Positions 1-6,786 of a DNA stretch of 14,893 bases are shown in pieces (position 1 is the first letter of the stretch; each line of letters begins with the position of its first letter). Under the pieces are notes generated by a model, which saw only the letters and a list, made by a program, of their open reading frames with translations, was not told the origin of the DNA and ran no database searches. Origin of the DNA: Pseudomonadota bacterium (lineage in GTDB: Bacteria > Pseudomonadota > Gammaproteobacteria > Steroidobacterales > Steroidobacteraceae); contig JAEZCR010000003.1 in NCBI GenBank assembly GCA_023433465.1, positions 1-14,893 on the forward strand, in the 5' to 3' direction. A program made the position numbers and the translations under genes.

Positions 1-615
1 GTGTTCGGCACCACGCCCGGTCACGTCGACCGCACGGGCCTCGGCGACACACGTGTCCGATTCGCGATAAACCTCTACGGCTCGCCGGCGCGCGCTCCCG
101 GGGAATTCGCGCGCGAGAAACCCGGCGCGACGTTCGGCGCGAGCCTGATCGTGTCGGCGCCGACGGGGCAATACGATCCGGCGCGCCTCATCAACATCGG
201 CGCGCATCGCTGGGCCGTGAAGCCGGAGATCGGCTTTGCGTATCCGTACGGGAAATGGATGTTCGAAGGTTACGCGGGCCTTTGGTTGTTCTCGGACAAC
301 GGCAACTACTTCGGCGGGCAGCTGCGCGAACAGGATCCGCTGCACAGCCTGCAGGCGCACGTCAGCTACACGTTCCGCCCGCGCCTGTGGCTCGCGCTCA
401 ATTCAACCTGGTACGACGGCGGCCAGACTACCATCGACGGCATTCCGCGCCTCGACCGGCAGGCCAACTCGCGCCTCGGAATCACACTTTCACTGCCCAT
501 CACCGCGCGCCAGTCCCTGAAATTCGCGTGGAGCGATGGCATATCGACGCGCATCGGCAGCGACTTCGATACGTGGGGAGTTTTCTGGACCTACGCCTGG
601 GCGGACGGTAGTTAG
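1..615 (+). CDS. Outer-membrane transporter-like beta-barrel protein (phenol MetA-degradation family type), 5'-truncated by the window
   Basis: About 204 codons are visible and the reading frame is open to the left edge, so the GTG at base 1 cannot be called the true start; the gene probably begins outside the window. The protein has the alternating hydrophobic/polar pattern and aromatic-rich strands of an outer-membrane beta-barrel, with repeated short strands separated by Gly/Asn/Asp turns. It contains the phrases SAPTGQYDP, NIGAHRWAVKPEIGF, GLWLFSDN, HVSYTFRPRLWLALNSTWYDGG and a C-terminal strand ending FWTYAWADGS. The APTGQYDP...N.G.NRW..KPE.G signature is what I associate with the putative transporter family near phenol-degradation operons (Phenol_MetA_deg). 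Members are thought to be porin-like channels; the substrate is unknown. It converges on the neighbouring kinase gene, with only 9 bases between the two stop codons. Confidence 0.8.
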   Translation: MFGTTPGHVDRTGLGDTRVRFAINLYGSPARAPGEFAREKPGATFGASLIVSAPTGQYDPARLINIGAHRWAVKPEIGFAYPYGKWMFEGYAGLWLFSDNGNYFGGQLREQDPLHSLQAHVSYTFRPRLWLALNSTWYDGGQTTIDGIPRLDRQANSRLGITLSLPITARQSLKFAWSDGISTRIGSDFDTWGVFWTYAWADGS

Positions 616-624
616 TCGGTCCGC

Positions 625-2187
625 TCAGGTCGCCGGCAGCACGACGCGGAACTCCGATCCTCCCCCGCTGCCGGACGTGAGGGAAATCTTGCCGCCGTGC
701 GCATCGACAATGGCCCTGCATATCGCGAGCCCGAGCCCGACGCCGCGCGGCTTGGTGCTGAAGAATGGCTCGAAGATCCGCGGCATGTGCTCCGGAAGAA
801 TCCCCGTGCCCGAATCCTCCACGCTGATGGCGACGCCGGACGCGCCATTACGCGTCGAGCGCACCCGCAACTGGCGCGCCCGGTTGGTGACCGCCTGCAT
901 GGATTCGAGCGCGTTCATCTCGAGGTTCACGAGCACCTGCAGCAGCCGCCCCCGGTCGCCCGTGACCGCGGGCAGATTCGGGTCTGCCTCGAGCTGCAGT
1001 GAAACGTGGTGTGCCTCGAGCTCGGCGTGCAGCAGCAGCAGCGACTCGTTCACCAGTTCCTCGACCGACACCGGCTCGGCATCGTGCGAGGCGGCGAGCA
1101 CCTGCCGCATCGAGTCGATGATCTGGCCCGCGCGATGACCCTCGCTCGAAATGTCTTCGAGCGCCGCGCGGACCTCCGCGAGGTCGCCCGGATCCTTCTC
1201 GAGCATCCGCAGCGCCGCATCGCCGTTCACGATCACGGCGCTCAATGGTTGGTGGAGTTCGTGCGCGATCGACTCGATCAACACCTCGAGCGTCATGCGT
1301 TTGCCCTCGCGGTCGCGCGCGCGCCTCGCGGCGGCGATCGCAAGGCGCGAATACGTCTTCGTCGATTCGGTGATCAGCAGGGTGAGCACCAGGCTCGAAG
1401 CCAGCAGGCCGATCAGCCGTCCCACGTACCACGTTACCGAGAACCGCGTTTCCGAAGCGCCGAGCAGGATCATCTCGACGATCCAGCCGGCGATCACGAC
1501 CATGAGCCACGTCTCGATCATCGAGCCGCGACGCCGCCTCACGGCGAAGATCGCGACGGCGCTCACCGCCACGATCAGGAACGCGACAGCGCGCGCCACG
1601 TCCATGTTCACCGCCACGTGGTCGATGAGAAAGTCGGGCAGGAACGGTCCCGCGGCGATCACGGCCCAAGTCAAGAAGACGACCAGCAGCACCGTCGCGA
1701 CCGCGTACAGCAGGATCGTCGAGCGAACGGCGGCCGGCTCGATGGGCGACTGGTTTCGATCGCTACCCAGCAACGCGTATGCGATCGCCGCGCTCGGCAC
1801 GCCCAGGTGCCACAAGCCGTAGAGCCAGGCCGAAGTCCCGAGCTGTCCGCCGAACAACCCTTTCTCGGAGAACGCGCCGGGGAACGTCAGCAGATGCGGA
1901 ACGGTGATACACGCCGTGAACAGGAAGCCGCATGCGAGCACCAGCAATGCACGCGATTGGGTGATCGCGACCTGCGCGAACAACAGCACGGCCGTGATCA
2001 GCTCGATCAGGAACAACAGTGTGTTGATGATCGGAATGAACGCGTCCGCCTGCCCCCACTGCACTTCGCGGAACGGCAGCACCACGACTGACGCGGCGAT
2101 CAGCAATACCAGGAACGACCTGATGAATCGTTGCTGCGCGGGCGTGGGCGGAAGAGCAGAAAAAAGGTATGCGTGTTCCCTAAACAC
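625..2187 (-). CDS. Membrane sensor histidine kinase with MASE4-like N-terminal sensor domain
   Basis: The 520-aa protein has about eight hydrophobic segments between residues 22 and 275, consistent with a MASE4-type integral membrane sensor. A short linker follows (about 276-300), then a HisKA phosphoacceptor helix with HELHQPL (His309) and an HATPase domain. The ATPase boxes are visible: N box NLEMNALESM (421-430), G1 DSGTG (458-462), F box FEPFFSTKP (472-480) and G2 GVGLGL (482-487). It should autophosphorylate on His309 in response to an unknown membrane signal and pass phosphate to a response regulator. The start is GTG at 2187, because GAGGAG lies five bases upstream and MASE4-like sequence begins directly after it; the frame stays open to an ATG at 2262, but that extension looks non-coding. 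No DNA-binding partner is adjacent. It follows the PAS kinase on the same strand after a 227-bp spacer. Confidence 0.88.
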   Translation of the reverse strand: MFREHAYLFSALPPTPAQQRFIRSFLVLLIAASVVVLPFREVQWGQADAFIPIINTLLFLIELITAVLLFAQVAITQSRALLVLACGFLFTACITVPHLLTFPGAFSEKGLFGGQLGTSAWLYGLWHLGVPSAAIAYALLGSDRNQSPIEPAAVRSTILLYAVATVLLVVFLTWAVIAAGPFLPDFLIDHVAVNMDVARAVAFLIVAVSAVAIFAVRRRRGSMIETWLMVVIAGWIVEMILLGASETRFSVTWYVGRLIGLLASSLVLTLLITESTKTYSRLAIAAARRARDREGKRMTLEVLIESIAHELHQPLSAVIVNGDAALRMLEKDPGDLAEVRAALEDISSEGHRAGQIIDSMRQVLAASHDAEPVSVEELVNESLLLLHAELEAHHVSLQLEADPNLPAVTGDRGRLLQVLVNLEMNALESMQAVTNRARQLRVRSTRNGASGVAISVEDSGTGILPEHMPRIFEPFFSTKPRGVGLGLAICRAIVDAHGGKISLTSGSGGGSEFRVVLPAT

Positions 2188-2192
2188 GTCGC

Positions 2193-2198
2193 CTCCTC
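2193..2198 (-). promoter_or_regulatory. Shine-Dalgarno site that decides the kinase start
   Basis: On the minus strand the bases read GAGGAG followed by GCGAC and then GTG. The five-base spacing supports the GTG at 2187 over the upstream in-frame ATG at 2262, which lacks a comparable site. Confidence 0.7.
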
Positions 2199-2336
2199 GT
2201 GATCCGAACCACTTTTCTGGCGCGAATACCGACGCGCAGTGATTGTAAGAGTGTTCCGCCAATAGAAATACACGGTGGTGAGCAGAAAGTTAATGAGCCT
2301 TTCGTGCAATGTAGGCGTGCATGAACTTTCGCCCGG

Positions 2337-2355
2337 GCATTTGTGAGACAAATGC
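2337..2355. promoter_or_regulatory. Perfect inverted repeat, candidate operator of the membrane kinase gene
   Basis: GCATTTGT, GAG, ACAAATGC is a perfect 8-bp-arm palindrome with a 3-base centre. It lies about 150 bases upstream of the MASE4 kinase start in the spacer between the two kinase genes. The arms are AT-rich in a GC-rich context, which fits a dimeric regulator site better than chance. It could instead be a small RNA hairpin in the 5' leader. The binding protein is unknown. Confidence 0.4.
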
Positions 2356-2391
2356 GAAACATGCGCTCGCGAGTTCGCTCGGCGTCGCAGA

Positions 2392-2425
2392 TTCAGCGCA
2401 AATTCAGCGTGCGTTCAGCCTTCAG
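2392..2425 (-). repeat. Phased TTCAG direct repeats (11-bp period), candidate response-regulator box
   Basis: TTCAG occurs at 2392, 2403 and 2414, exactly 11 bp apart, with a fourth copy at 2421; the first two copies extend to TTCAGCG. Read on the minus strand this is a run of CGCTGAA/GGCTGAA boxes. The array overlaps the stop codon of the PAS kinase (2415-2417) and lies upstream of the membrane kinase. Direct repeats with an 11-bp period are how OmpR/PhoB-family regulators typically bind DNA, so a response-regulator site is a reasonable reading. It is inference only, and no such regulator is encoded in the window. Confidence 0.4.
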
Positions 2426-3533
2426 GTATCACCAAGCGGAATGTCGCACCGCGGCCCGGGTTATTGACCACGCTCAGCCGGCCGCCGTGATCGTCGGCGA
2501 TCGAACGCGCGATCGCGAGACCGAGTCCCACTCCGTCCTTGCGCGTGGTGAAAAACGCTTCGAAGACTCTCGGCAGATGTTCCGGCGCGATGCCGCGGCC
2601 GTTGTCCGTGACGGTGAGCATGCGTGCGCCCGCGTCCAGACCTGTTCTCAATACCACCTGGCGGTTTTCACCGCCGGCGTCCTCCGCCGCGTCCAGTGCG
2701 TTCGCGACGAGGTTCGTGACCAATTGTTGCATCGAGACACGATCGCCGGCCACCTCGAGCCGGCCGGCGTACAGATCATCGCGCAGTGCGACATTTCGCC
2801 GCCGCGCCTCGGCCGCGAGCATGCGCAGCGTGTCGCGCGCGATGTCGTTCAGGTCGAGCGGCACCTGTTCGCGCGGGCGCTGCTTCGCAAGCGCGCGCAA
2901 CCGATCGACGATGTCGGCCGCCGCGGAGCTCGCCTCCTGGATGTCGTCGAGGATGGATTTGAGCTCCACGTGGTCGAGCGTGTCGCCGCGCTCCAGCGTC
3001 ATCGTCGCGGCGCTCACGTTCGCGAATATCGCGGCCAGCGGTTGTTTGACCTCGTGGACGATCATCGCCGTGAGCTCGCCGAGCAGCGCGAGCCGCCCGG
3101 CGTGCACGAGCTGCTGGCGCGTGAGCGCAAGTTCGCGCTCCGCCTGCTTGAGCTCGGTGACGTCCCGGCACGTGCACAGCATCGTGCCGCCCTGGATCGA
3201 GACGTGTTTGAGGTGGATGAGGACAACCCGCGGTTCGCCCGACCGGGAAACAACCTCGCGCTCGACGTTGCGGATCTCGCCACGGCGCGCGAGCTCGGCC
3301 TGATCACACACGGGGCCACAGAGCAGGCGATCGATGCTGCGCATCGCGCGCACTTCGTCCGGTGTGTAACCGAAGATGACGTCGACGTTCGGGCACACGT
3401 AGGTGAATACGCCCTGTTCGTCGGTCATGAACACGGCGTCGGAGATGCTGCTCAGCGTCGCGCGATGCAGCTCTTCGGATTCCCGCAGCGCCTGGTAGCT
3501 GCTCGACTTGCCACCGTTGTTAGGTCCACCCAT
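2415..3533 (-). CDS. Soluble PAS-domain sensor histidine kinase
   Basis: The 372-aa protein has no membrane segment. A PAS domain occupies about residues 18-128 (ISDAVFMTDEQGVFTYVCPNV, then FGYTPDEV) and ends in the usual CRDVTELKQAE linker. HisKA follows with HEVKQPLAAI (His160), then HATPase with N box NLVANALDAAE (274-284), G1 DNGRG (310-314), F box FEAFFTTRKDG and G2 GVGLGL (334-339). The layout resembles FixL/DctB-type kinases, but no heme- or FAD-binding residue set is recognisable, so the PAS ligand is unknown. The start is uncertain: the ATG at 3533 is preferred, a TTG lies at 3551 and the frame stays open to 3617; none has a strong ribosome site. Its stop is embedded in the TTCAG repeat array. 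Co-transcription with the downstream membrane kinase is possible but the spacer is long. Confidence 0.87.
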   Translation of the reverse strand: MGGPNNGGKSSSYQALRESEELHRATLSSISDAVFMTDEQGVFTYVCPNVDVIFGYTPDEVRAMRSIDRLLCGPVCDQAELARRGEIRNVEREVVSRSGEPRVVLIHLKHVSIQGGTMLCTCRDVTELKQAERELALTRQQLVHAGRLALLGELTAMIVHEVKQPLAAIFANVSAATMTLERGDTLDHVELKSILDDIQEASSAAADIVDRLRALAKQRPREQVPLDLNDIARDTLRMLAAEARRRNVALRDDLYAGRLEVAGDRVSMQQLVTNLVANALDAAEDAGGENRQVVLRTGLDAGARMLTVTDNGRGIAPEHLPRVFEAFFTTRKDGVGLGLAIARSIADDHGGRLSVVNNPGRGATFRLVIPEG

Positions 3534-3674
3534 CGCCGGAGCTTGCCGCAAGACGCGGCCGCATGCACCCGCGGCTTGACGCAGCGCCCCATGACGGTGC
3601 AGACGTGAGAACCCGATCTAGTAAAAACCCGCAGAAAAGTCGTCGACCGACAATCCCCTCGCGGCCGCGTGAGA

Positions 3675-3729
3675 GTCCGCGCACCGCCGCCCCCCAGCCT
3701 CGCTTTCCGGAGAACGGCGGCACGCGGAC
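3675..3729 (-). terminator. Long GC-rich hairpin just downstream of the sortase operon
   Basis: Two 14-base arms (3675-3688 and 3716-3729) pair completely on the minus-strand transcript if two G-U pairs are allowed; the loop is 27 bases. The hairpin starts 12 bases after the stop of the LPRTA protein gene. There is no clear T-tract behind it (TCTCAC follows), so it may stabilise the 3' end or act as an imperfect terminator. It also lies upstream of the PAS kinase. Rejection as chance is possible in DNA this GC-rich. Confidence 0.4.
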
Positions 3730-3740
3730 GGGGCAACTAA

Positions 3741-4370
3741 CTACATGCGCCGCATCCAGCGGCGCGCCGTGAGTCCCGCGCCGAGCGCGATCAGCATCGA
3801 GCCGAGCAGGCCGAGCAGCGGCAGTGTGCCGGCCGTGCGCGGCAGATCCGAATAGTCGTCACTCGTCTGAGCCACCTGTTCGACCGGCGCGCTGCGGACG
3901 GGAACGATGACGGCAACCGCCACCGGCTGCGCCGTCGGCGCATCTTCCGTGTAGAAGTTCGCCGCGAGGCGGTCCTCGGGTATGTAGAAGGTCAGCTTGT
4001 CGCCGGGGCGCAGTCTCGCGACGGGCGTCTTGCGGCCATCGACGTCGATCTCCATGCCCTCGGGCGGACGCAGCGTGACCGGATCCGTGCCGCGCTGGAA
4101 CCTGACGTCGAGTTCCTCGCCGCGACGTGCGACGCGCGTGACGTCACCTTCGAACTTCACGAAGGTCCTGCCATCCTTCTTCACCACGTCGCGGCAGGCG
4201 ACCGCGATCCGCGGAAATCTCTCGAGTGTCTCCTGCGACCAGACTATCTGCGTGCAGTCTTCGGCGTTGTTCGCCGTGAATGCCTTGGCGAGCGAGCCTT
4301 CCTGTGCAAGTGCGCCGCCGCCCACCGCGAGGGCGAGTACGGCCGCGATCGACGTGGCGTAGAGTTTCAT
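3741..4370 (-). CDS. Secreted sortase substrate with C-terminal LPRTA sorting signal
   Basis: The 209-aa protein has a signal peptide (MKLYATSIAAVLALAVGGGALA, cut predicted after residue 22). A small globular domain of about 115 residues carries two cysteines (39 and 59) and a beta-rich stretch (FVKFEGDVTRV, VTLRPPEGMEIDVDG, LRPGDKLTFYIPEDRLA). An Ala/Pro/Val/Gln linker (143-170) leads to the C-terminal tripartite sorting signal: LPRTA at 176-180, a hydrophobic helix (182-201) and a basic tail RRWMRR. LPxTA is the motif preferred by class D sortases, and the sortase gene is directly upstream. The start ATG at 4370 overlaps the sortase stop (ATGA) and has GGAGA five bases upstream; another ATG lies at 4382 but inside the sortase gene. 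Predicted role: protein cleaved between Thr and Ala and linked to an unknown amine in the periplasm. The function of the mature domain is unknown. Confidence 0.85.
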   Translation of the reverse strand: MKLYATSIAAVLALAVGGGALAQEGSLAKAFTANNAEDCTQIVWSQETLERFPRIAVACRDVVKKDGRTFVKFEGDVTRVARRGEELDVRFQRGTDPVTLRPPEGMEIDVDGRKTPVARLRPGDKLTFYIPEDRLAANFYTEDAPTAQPVAVAVIVPVRSAPVEQVAQTSDDYSDLPRTAGTLPLLGLLGSMLIALGAGLTARRWMRRM

Positions 4371-5068
4371 GGCTTTCTCCAATTGCTGACCTGTAGTAGT
4401 TCACGATCGCGGGCACTGTTGCCCTTGCCCGCGTCGTCGAGTTCCGCGCGCACGATGAATCGCTGCGGCGCGGAACCGACGAAATAGAACGGATAACACG
4501 TGACGAGCGTGACGGTCGGTACGCGCGAAGGCGCGAGTACGCTGTTGTCCTCGGGCGCGACGATGCGCAGGTCGACGATGCGATACCGCTTCGTGTTCCC
4601 GCGGAAGTCGAGATACAACTCTCCATCGACCGCGAGATCCTTCAGCGCGCGAAAGTATCCGTCGCGATGCGCCGCGATCCCGGCGTTGCCCCCCTGTAAC
4701 AACGGACGCACGCCGTCGATGAGCCCCGCGCCACGATTGAGATTGATCTCACTCACCGAGCCATAGACCGGAACCTCGAGGGAGATCGAGGGAATGCGCA
4801 GCAGCGCTTCCGGGGCGCCGCCCGCCTTCTGGGCGACCTCGTACGCGACGACGCGTTCATGCGACCACAATGACTGGTCGGCGGGCCGGTGGGTTGATGC
4901 GTCGCTTTCGGCAAGCTGGCTTTCGGCGCGCTGCATTTGCGCCTGCATCTCGGCCACACCCGCCGCGTAAGCCTGCGCGCTCCACATTTTCGCGGCCAGG
5001 TAGCTGGCGAGCAGCACGCCACCCGCGATCCATGCAAACGTCTCCAGCGAAGTGCGCCCGTGTCTCAT
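4367..5068 (-). CDS. Class D-type sortase (Gram-negative)
   Basis: The 233-aa protein has one N-terminal membrane anchor (about residues 11-28), a coiled Gln/Ala/Glu-rich stalk (36-60) and a C-terminal sortase fold. The catalytic triad is visible: His134 in IAAHRDGYF, Cys191 in TLVTCYPF, and Arg203 in QRFIVRAE, with the usual TLxTC signature. The sequence VTCYPFYFVGSAP..RFIVRA is typical of class D sortases. It is a transpeptidase that cuts LPxT(A/G) and joins the substrate to an amine. Start ATG 5068 follows the upstream stop by one base (TGACATG); the open frame upstream to 5476 is the antisense/alternate reading of the DUF1214 gene. The stop overlaps the start of its likely substrate gene, so production of enzyme and substrate is probably coupled. 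Canonical surface anchoring is a Gram-positive activity, so the acceptor in an outer-membrane bacterium is an open question. Confidence 0.92.
   Translation of the reverse strand: MRHGRTSLETFAWIAGGVLLASYLAAKMWSAQAYAAGVAEMQAQMQRAESQLAESDASTHRPADQSLWSHERVVAYEVAQKAGGAPEALLRIPSISLEVPVYGSVSEINLNRGAGLIDGVRPLLQGGNAGIAAHRDGYFRALKDLAVDGELYLDFRGNTKRYRIVDLRIVAPEDNSVLAPSRVPTVTLVTCYPFYFVGSAPQRFIVRAELDDAGKGNSARDRELLQVSNWRKP
4376..4380 (-). promoter_or_regulatory. Ribosome site for the sortase substrate, inside the sortase gene
   Basis: GGAGA sits five bases before ATG 4370 and within the last codons of the sortase gene. It decides the substrate start and supports translational coupling through the ATGA overlap. 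Confidence 0.6.
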
Positions 5069-5069
5069 G

Positions 5070-5615
5070 TCACTCCGCCACGAGGTCGCCGGGTTGCCAG
5101 CTCTTGTCGAAGAACGATTCGAGTGGATTGACGAAGCGCAGCAACGCGAACCAGCCGATGCCCGGGCTCGTGCGGATCCAGTGTGCGCCGCGCGTGGTGG
5201 GACGCTTCGGACCAAAGAACACATCGACGCCGTCCCGAACGGGTGACCCGGCATAAACGTCTTCGTCGAGGGTGAACTTGAGCTCCATGCGCACCAGCGG
5301 CCAGGTCCGCCCATCGCACGCGGCGACCGTGAAGCAGCGTCCGACGGGGACTCCGCCGGGGAAGGACAAGCGGTACGACCGGGCGCCGTCGAGCAGTTCC
5401 CGTTGATCGTCCTGCATCGACCAGAGGTAGCAGGAATCGAAACTGGAGAAGGCCCACTCCCAGCGCCGGTCGGCATATGCCAGTCGCGCCGCGTCGCAGC
5501 GCATGAACATGGAAGAACCCGCCCGGCCGCCCTGCAGCCCCGTGAGCGGCAGGTTTCCGCGCGATGCCGGTGTCGTGATCAAGCGCATTTCCCGATCCAT
5601 GCTTCGATTACCCAT
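5070..5615 (-). CDS. Stand-alone DUF1214-domain protein, first gene of the sortase operon
   Basis: With the ATG at 5615 the protein has 181 aa. The C-terminal 120 residues match the layout of DUF1214: LLDGARSYRLSFPGGVP, then DGVDVFFGPKRP, HWIRTSPGIGWFALLRFVNP and a final SWQPGDLV, which correspond to the family pattern of LDG..Y.L.F, DGS..I, NWLPAP.G...L.LR.Y.P and W.PP. Family members usually carry an additional DUF1254 domain and are roughly twice as long; here only the second domain is present, and several usual residues differ (CFTVAACD where many members have FWS.T.YD; HWIRTSPG for NWLPAPxG). No signal peptide or membrane segment is evident. Starts at 5600 and 5588 are alternatives; a weak CGGGA precedes 5615, and more upstream sequence is Arg-rich and not convincing. 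Function unknown. It is separated from the sortase start by one base, so a role with the sortase is likely. Confidence 0.65.
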   Translation of the reverse strand: MGNRSMDREMRLITTPASRGNLPLTGLQGGRAGSSMFMRCDAARLAYADRRWEWAFSSFDSCYLWSMQDDQRELLDGARSYRLSFPGGVPVGRCFTVAACDGRTWPLVRMELKFTLDEDVYAGSPVRDGVDVFFGPKRPTTRGAHWIRTSPGIGWFALLRFVNPLESFFDKSWQPGDLVAE

Positions 5616-5775
5616 GTTTCCCGCCGAATCTTGGCGTTTGGCTACGGCGCGGCAATGGGCCCTTCGTCCCATACGGGGCCTCCACGCGGGCCGGAAAGCT
5701 AGCAAGCACCGGCCCCTCGACCGACGTCGCGCCTGCCTCCCCATCCGCGACCACCCCCCCTAGGAACTGCGACCC
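5616..5775. promoter_or_regulatory. Divergent intergenic region with inverted repeat GGGCCGG-N14-CCGGCCC
   Basis: This 160-bp region must hold the promoters of the sortase operon (leftward) and of the exported HAD gene (rightward). A perfect 7-bp-arm inverted repeat lies at 5688-5694 and 5709-5715 with a 14-base spacer containing GCTAGC. It is a candidate shared operator, but short GC-only arms can arise by chance. I see no convincing -35/-10 pair on either strand. Confidence 0.3.
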
Positions 5776-6774
5776 ATGGACACTAACTACCGACCATTTC
5801 GACGCCTGCTGTCGTGTCTCATGCTGCTGATCGCGGTGGCGCCGGGTGTGGGCGCGGAGTCCGACCCGCTGCCCTCCTGGAACGCCACGGCGCCCAAGCG
5901 CGCCATCGTAGCCTTCGTCGAACGCGTGACGAGGGAAGGCTCGAAGGACTTCGTGCCCGCGGCAGAACGCATCGCGACCTTCGACAACGATGGCACGCTG
6001 TGGGTCGAGCAGCCTATCTACACACAGCTCGCGTTCGCCATCGACCAGGTGAAACTGAAGGCGCCGCTGCATGCGGACTGGAAGCAGAAGGAACCGTTCG
6101 CGTCGATCATCCACAACCGTCCGCAGGAAGCCCTCGCGGGCGGCGAACACGCGGTCGCGCAGATCGTCGCGGCGAGCCATTCGGGCATGACGACCGATGC
6201 ATTCGACAACACGGTGAAGCAGTGGATCCGCACCGCGCAGCATCCTCGCTTTCGCCGGACGTACGACCGCTGCGTCTATCAACCCATGGTCGAGCTGCTC
6301 GCGTACCTTCGAGCCAACGGCTTCAAGACATTCATCGTGTCCGGTGGCGGCGTGGAGTTCATGCGCGCCTTCTCCGAGAAGACATATGGAATCCCGCCCG
6401 AGCAGGTGGTCGGCAGCGTCGGCAAGCAGAAGTACCAGTTGCGCGGCACGGAACCGGTGTTGCTCAAGATGGCGGAAGTGGAATTCATCGACGACGGGCC
6501 GGGCAAGCCCGCCGGCATCCAGCGTTTCATCGGACGTCGACCTATCGCGGCGTTCGGCAATTCGGATGGCGACCGCGAAATGCTCGAGTGGACGACCGCT
6601 GGCCCGGGCGCGCGCTTCGCGCTGATCGTTCACCACGATGACGCCGAACGCGAATACGCGTACGACCGCGAGTCGAAGGTCGGCAAACTTTCCGCGGCGC
6701 TCGATCAGGCCGGACCGAAGGGATGGACCGTCGTCAGCATGAAGGACGACTGGAAGACCATCCTGCCGCCGTAG
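5776..6774 (+). CDS. Exported HAD-superfamily hydrolase (phosphoserine-phosphatase-like)
   Basis: The 332-aa protein carries an N-terminal signal sequence (basic start, hydrophobic 11-22, likely cut near VGAES at 25-28). HAD motif I is FDNDGTLW (nucleophile Asp70, acid/base Asp72), motif II is IVSGGG (Ser189), motif III is likely the Lys in GPGKPAGI (Lys244), and motif IV is FGNSDGD (260-266). A helical cap lies between motifs I and II (about 80-165). This is the layout of a Mg-dependent phosphatase; the substrate is unknown. AGGA ten bases upstream supports ATG 5776. It is closely related to the second HAD protein at 8470-9387: both begin with LPSWN, share RI(A)(T/V)FDNDGTLW.EQP, and end with (V)VSMK.DWK. 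Only this copy has an export signal, suggesting periplasmic action. It is transcribed away from the sortase operon. Confidence 0.88.
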   Translation: MDTNYRPFRRLLSCLMLLIAVAPGVGAESDPLPSWNATAPKRAIVAFVERVTREGSKDFVPAAERIATFDNDGTLWVEQPIYTQLAFAIDQVKLKAPLHADWKQKEPFASIIHNRPQEALAGGEHAVAQIVAASHSGMTTDAFDNTVKQWIRTAQHPRFRRTYDRCVYQPMVELLAYLRANGFKTFIVSGGGVEFMRAFSEKTYGIPPEQVVGSVGKQKYQLRGTEPVLLKMAEVEFIDDGPGKPAGIQRFIGRRPIAAFGNSDGDREMLEWTTAGPGARFALIVHHDDAEREYAYDRESKVGKLSAALDQAGPKGWTVVSMKDDWKTILPP

Positions 6775-6786
6775 ACCCAAGGGCTT

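Noticed and set aside
1006..2091. Long open plus-strand frame antisense to the membrane kinase
   Set aside because: The product is Arg/Gln/His/Asp-rich with no domain; the opposite strand encodes clear HisKA/HATPase motifs. It is a high-GC shadow frame.
2188..2351. Small minus-strand frame in the spacer between the kinases
   Set aside because: No ribosome site, Ser/Arg-rich, and it overlaps the palindrome and leader of the membrane kinase.
2343..3608. 421-codon plus-strand frame antisense to the PAS kinase
   Set aside because: Low-complexity Arg/Ala/Val composition and no recognisable domain; the minus strand has a complete PAS-HisKA-HATPase protein.
4376..4382. ATG 4382 as start of the sortase substrate
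   Set aside because: It would place four extra residues before the signal peptide and lacks a site; GGAGA directly precedes ATG 4370 instead.
5071..5476. N-terminal extension of the sortase
   Set aside because: The extra residues are Ser/Pro/Arg-rich and lie in the alternate frame of the DUF1214 gene; the membrane anchor follows ATG 5068 directly.
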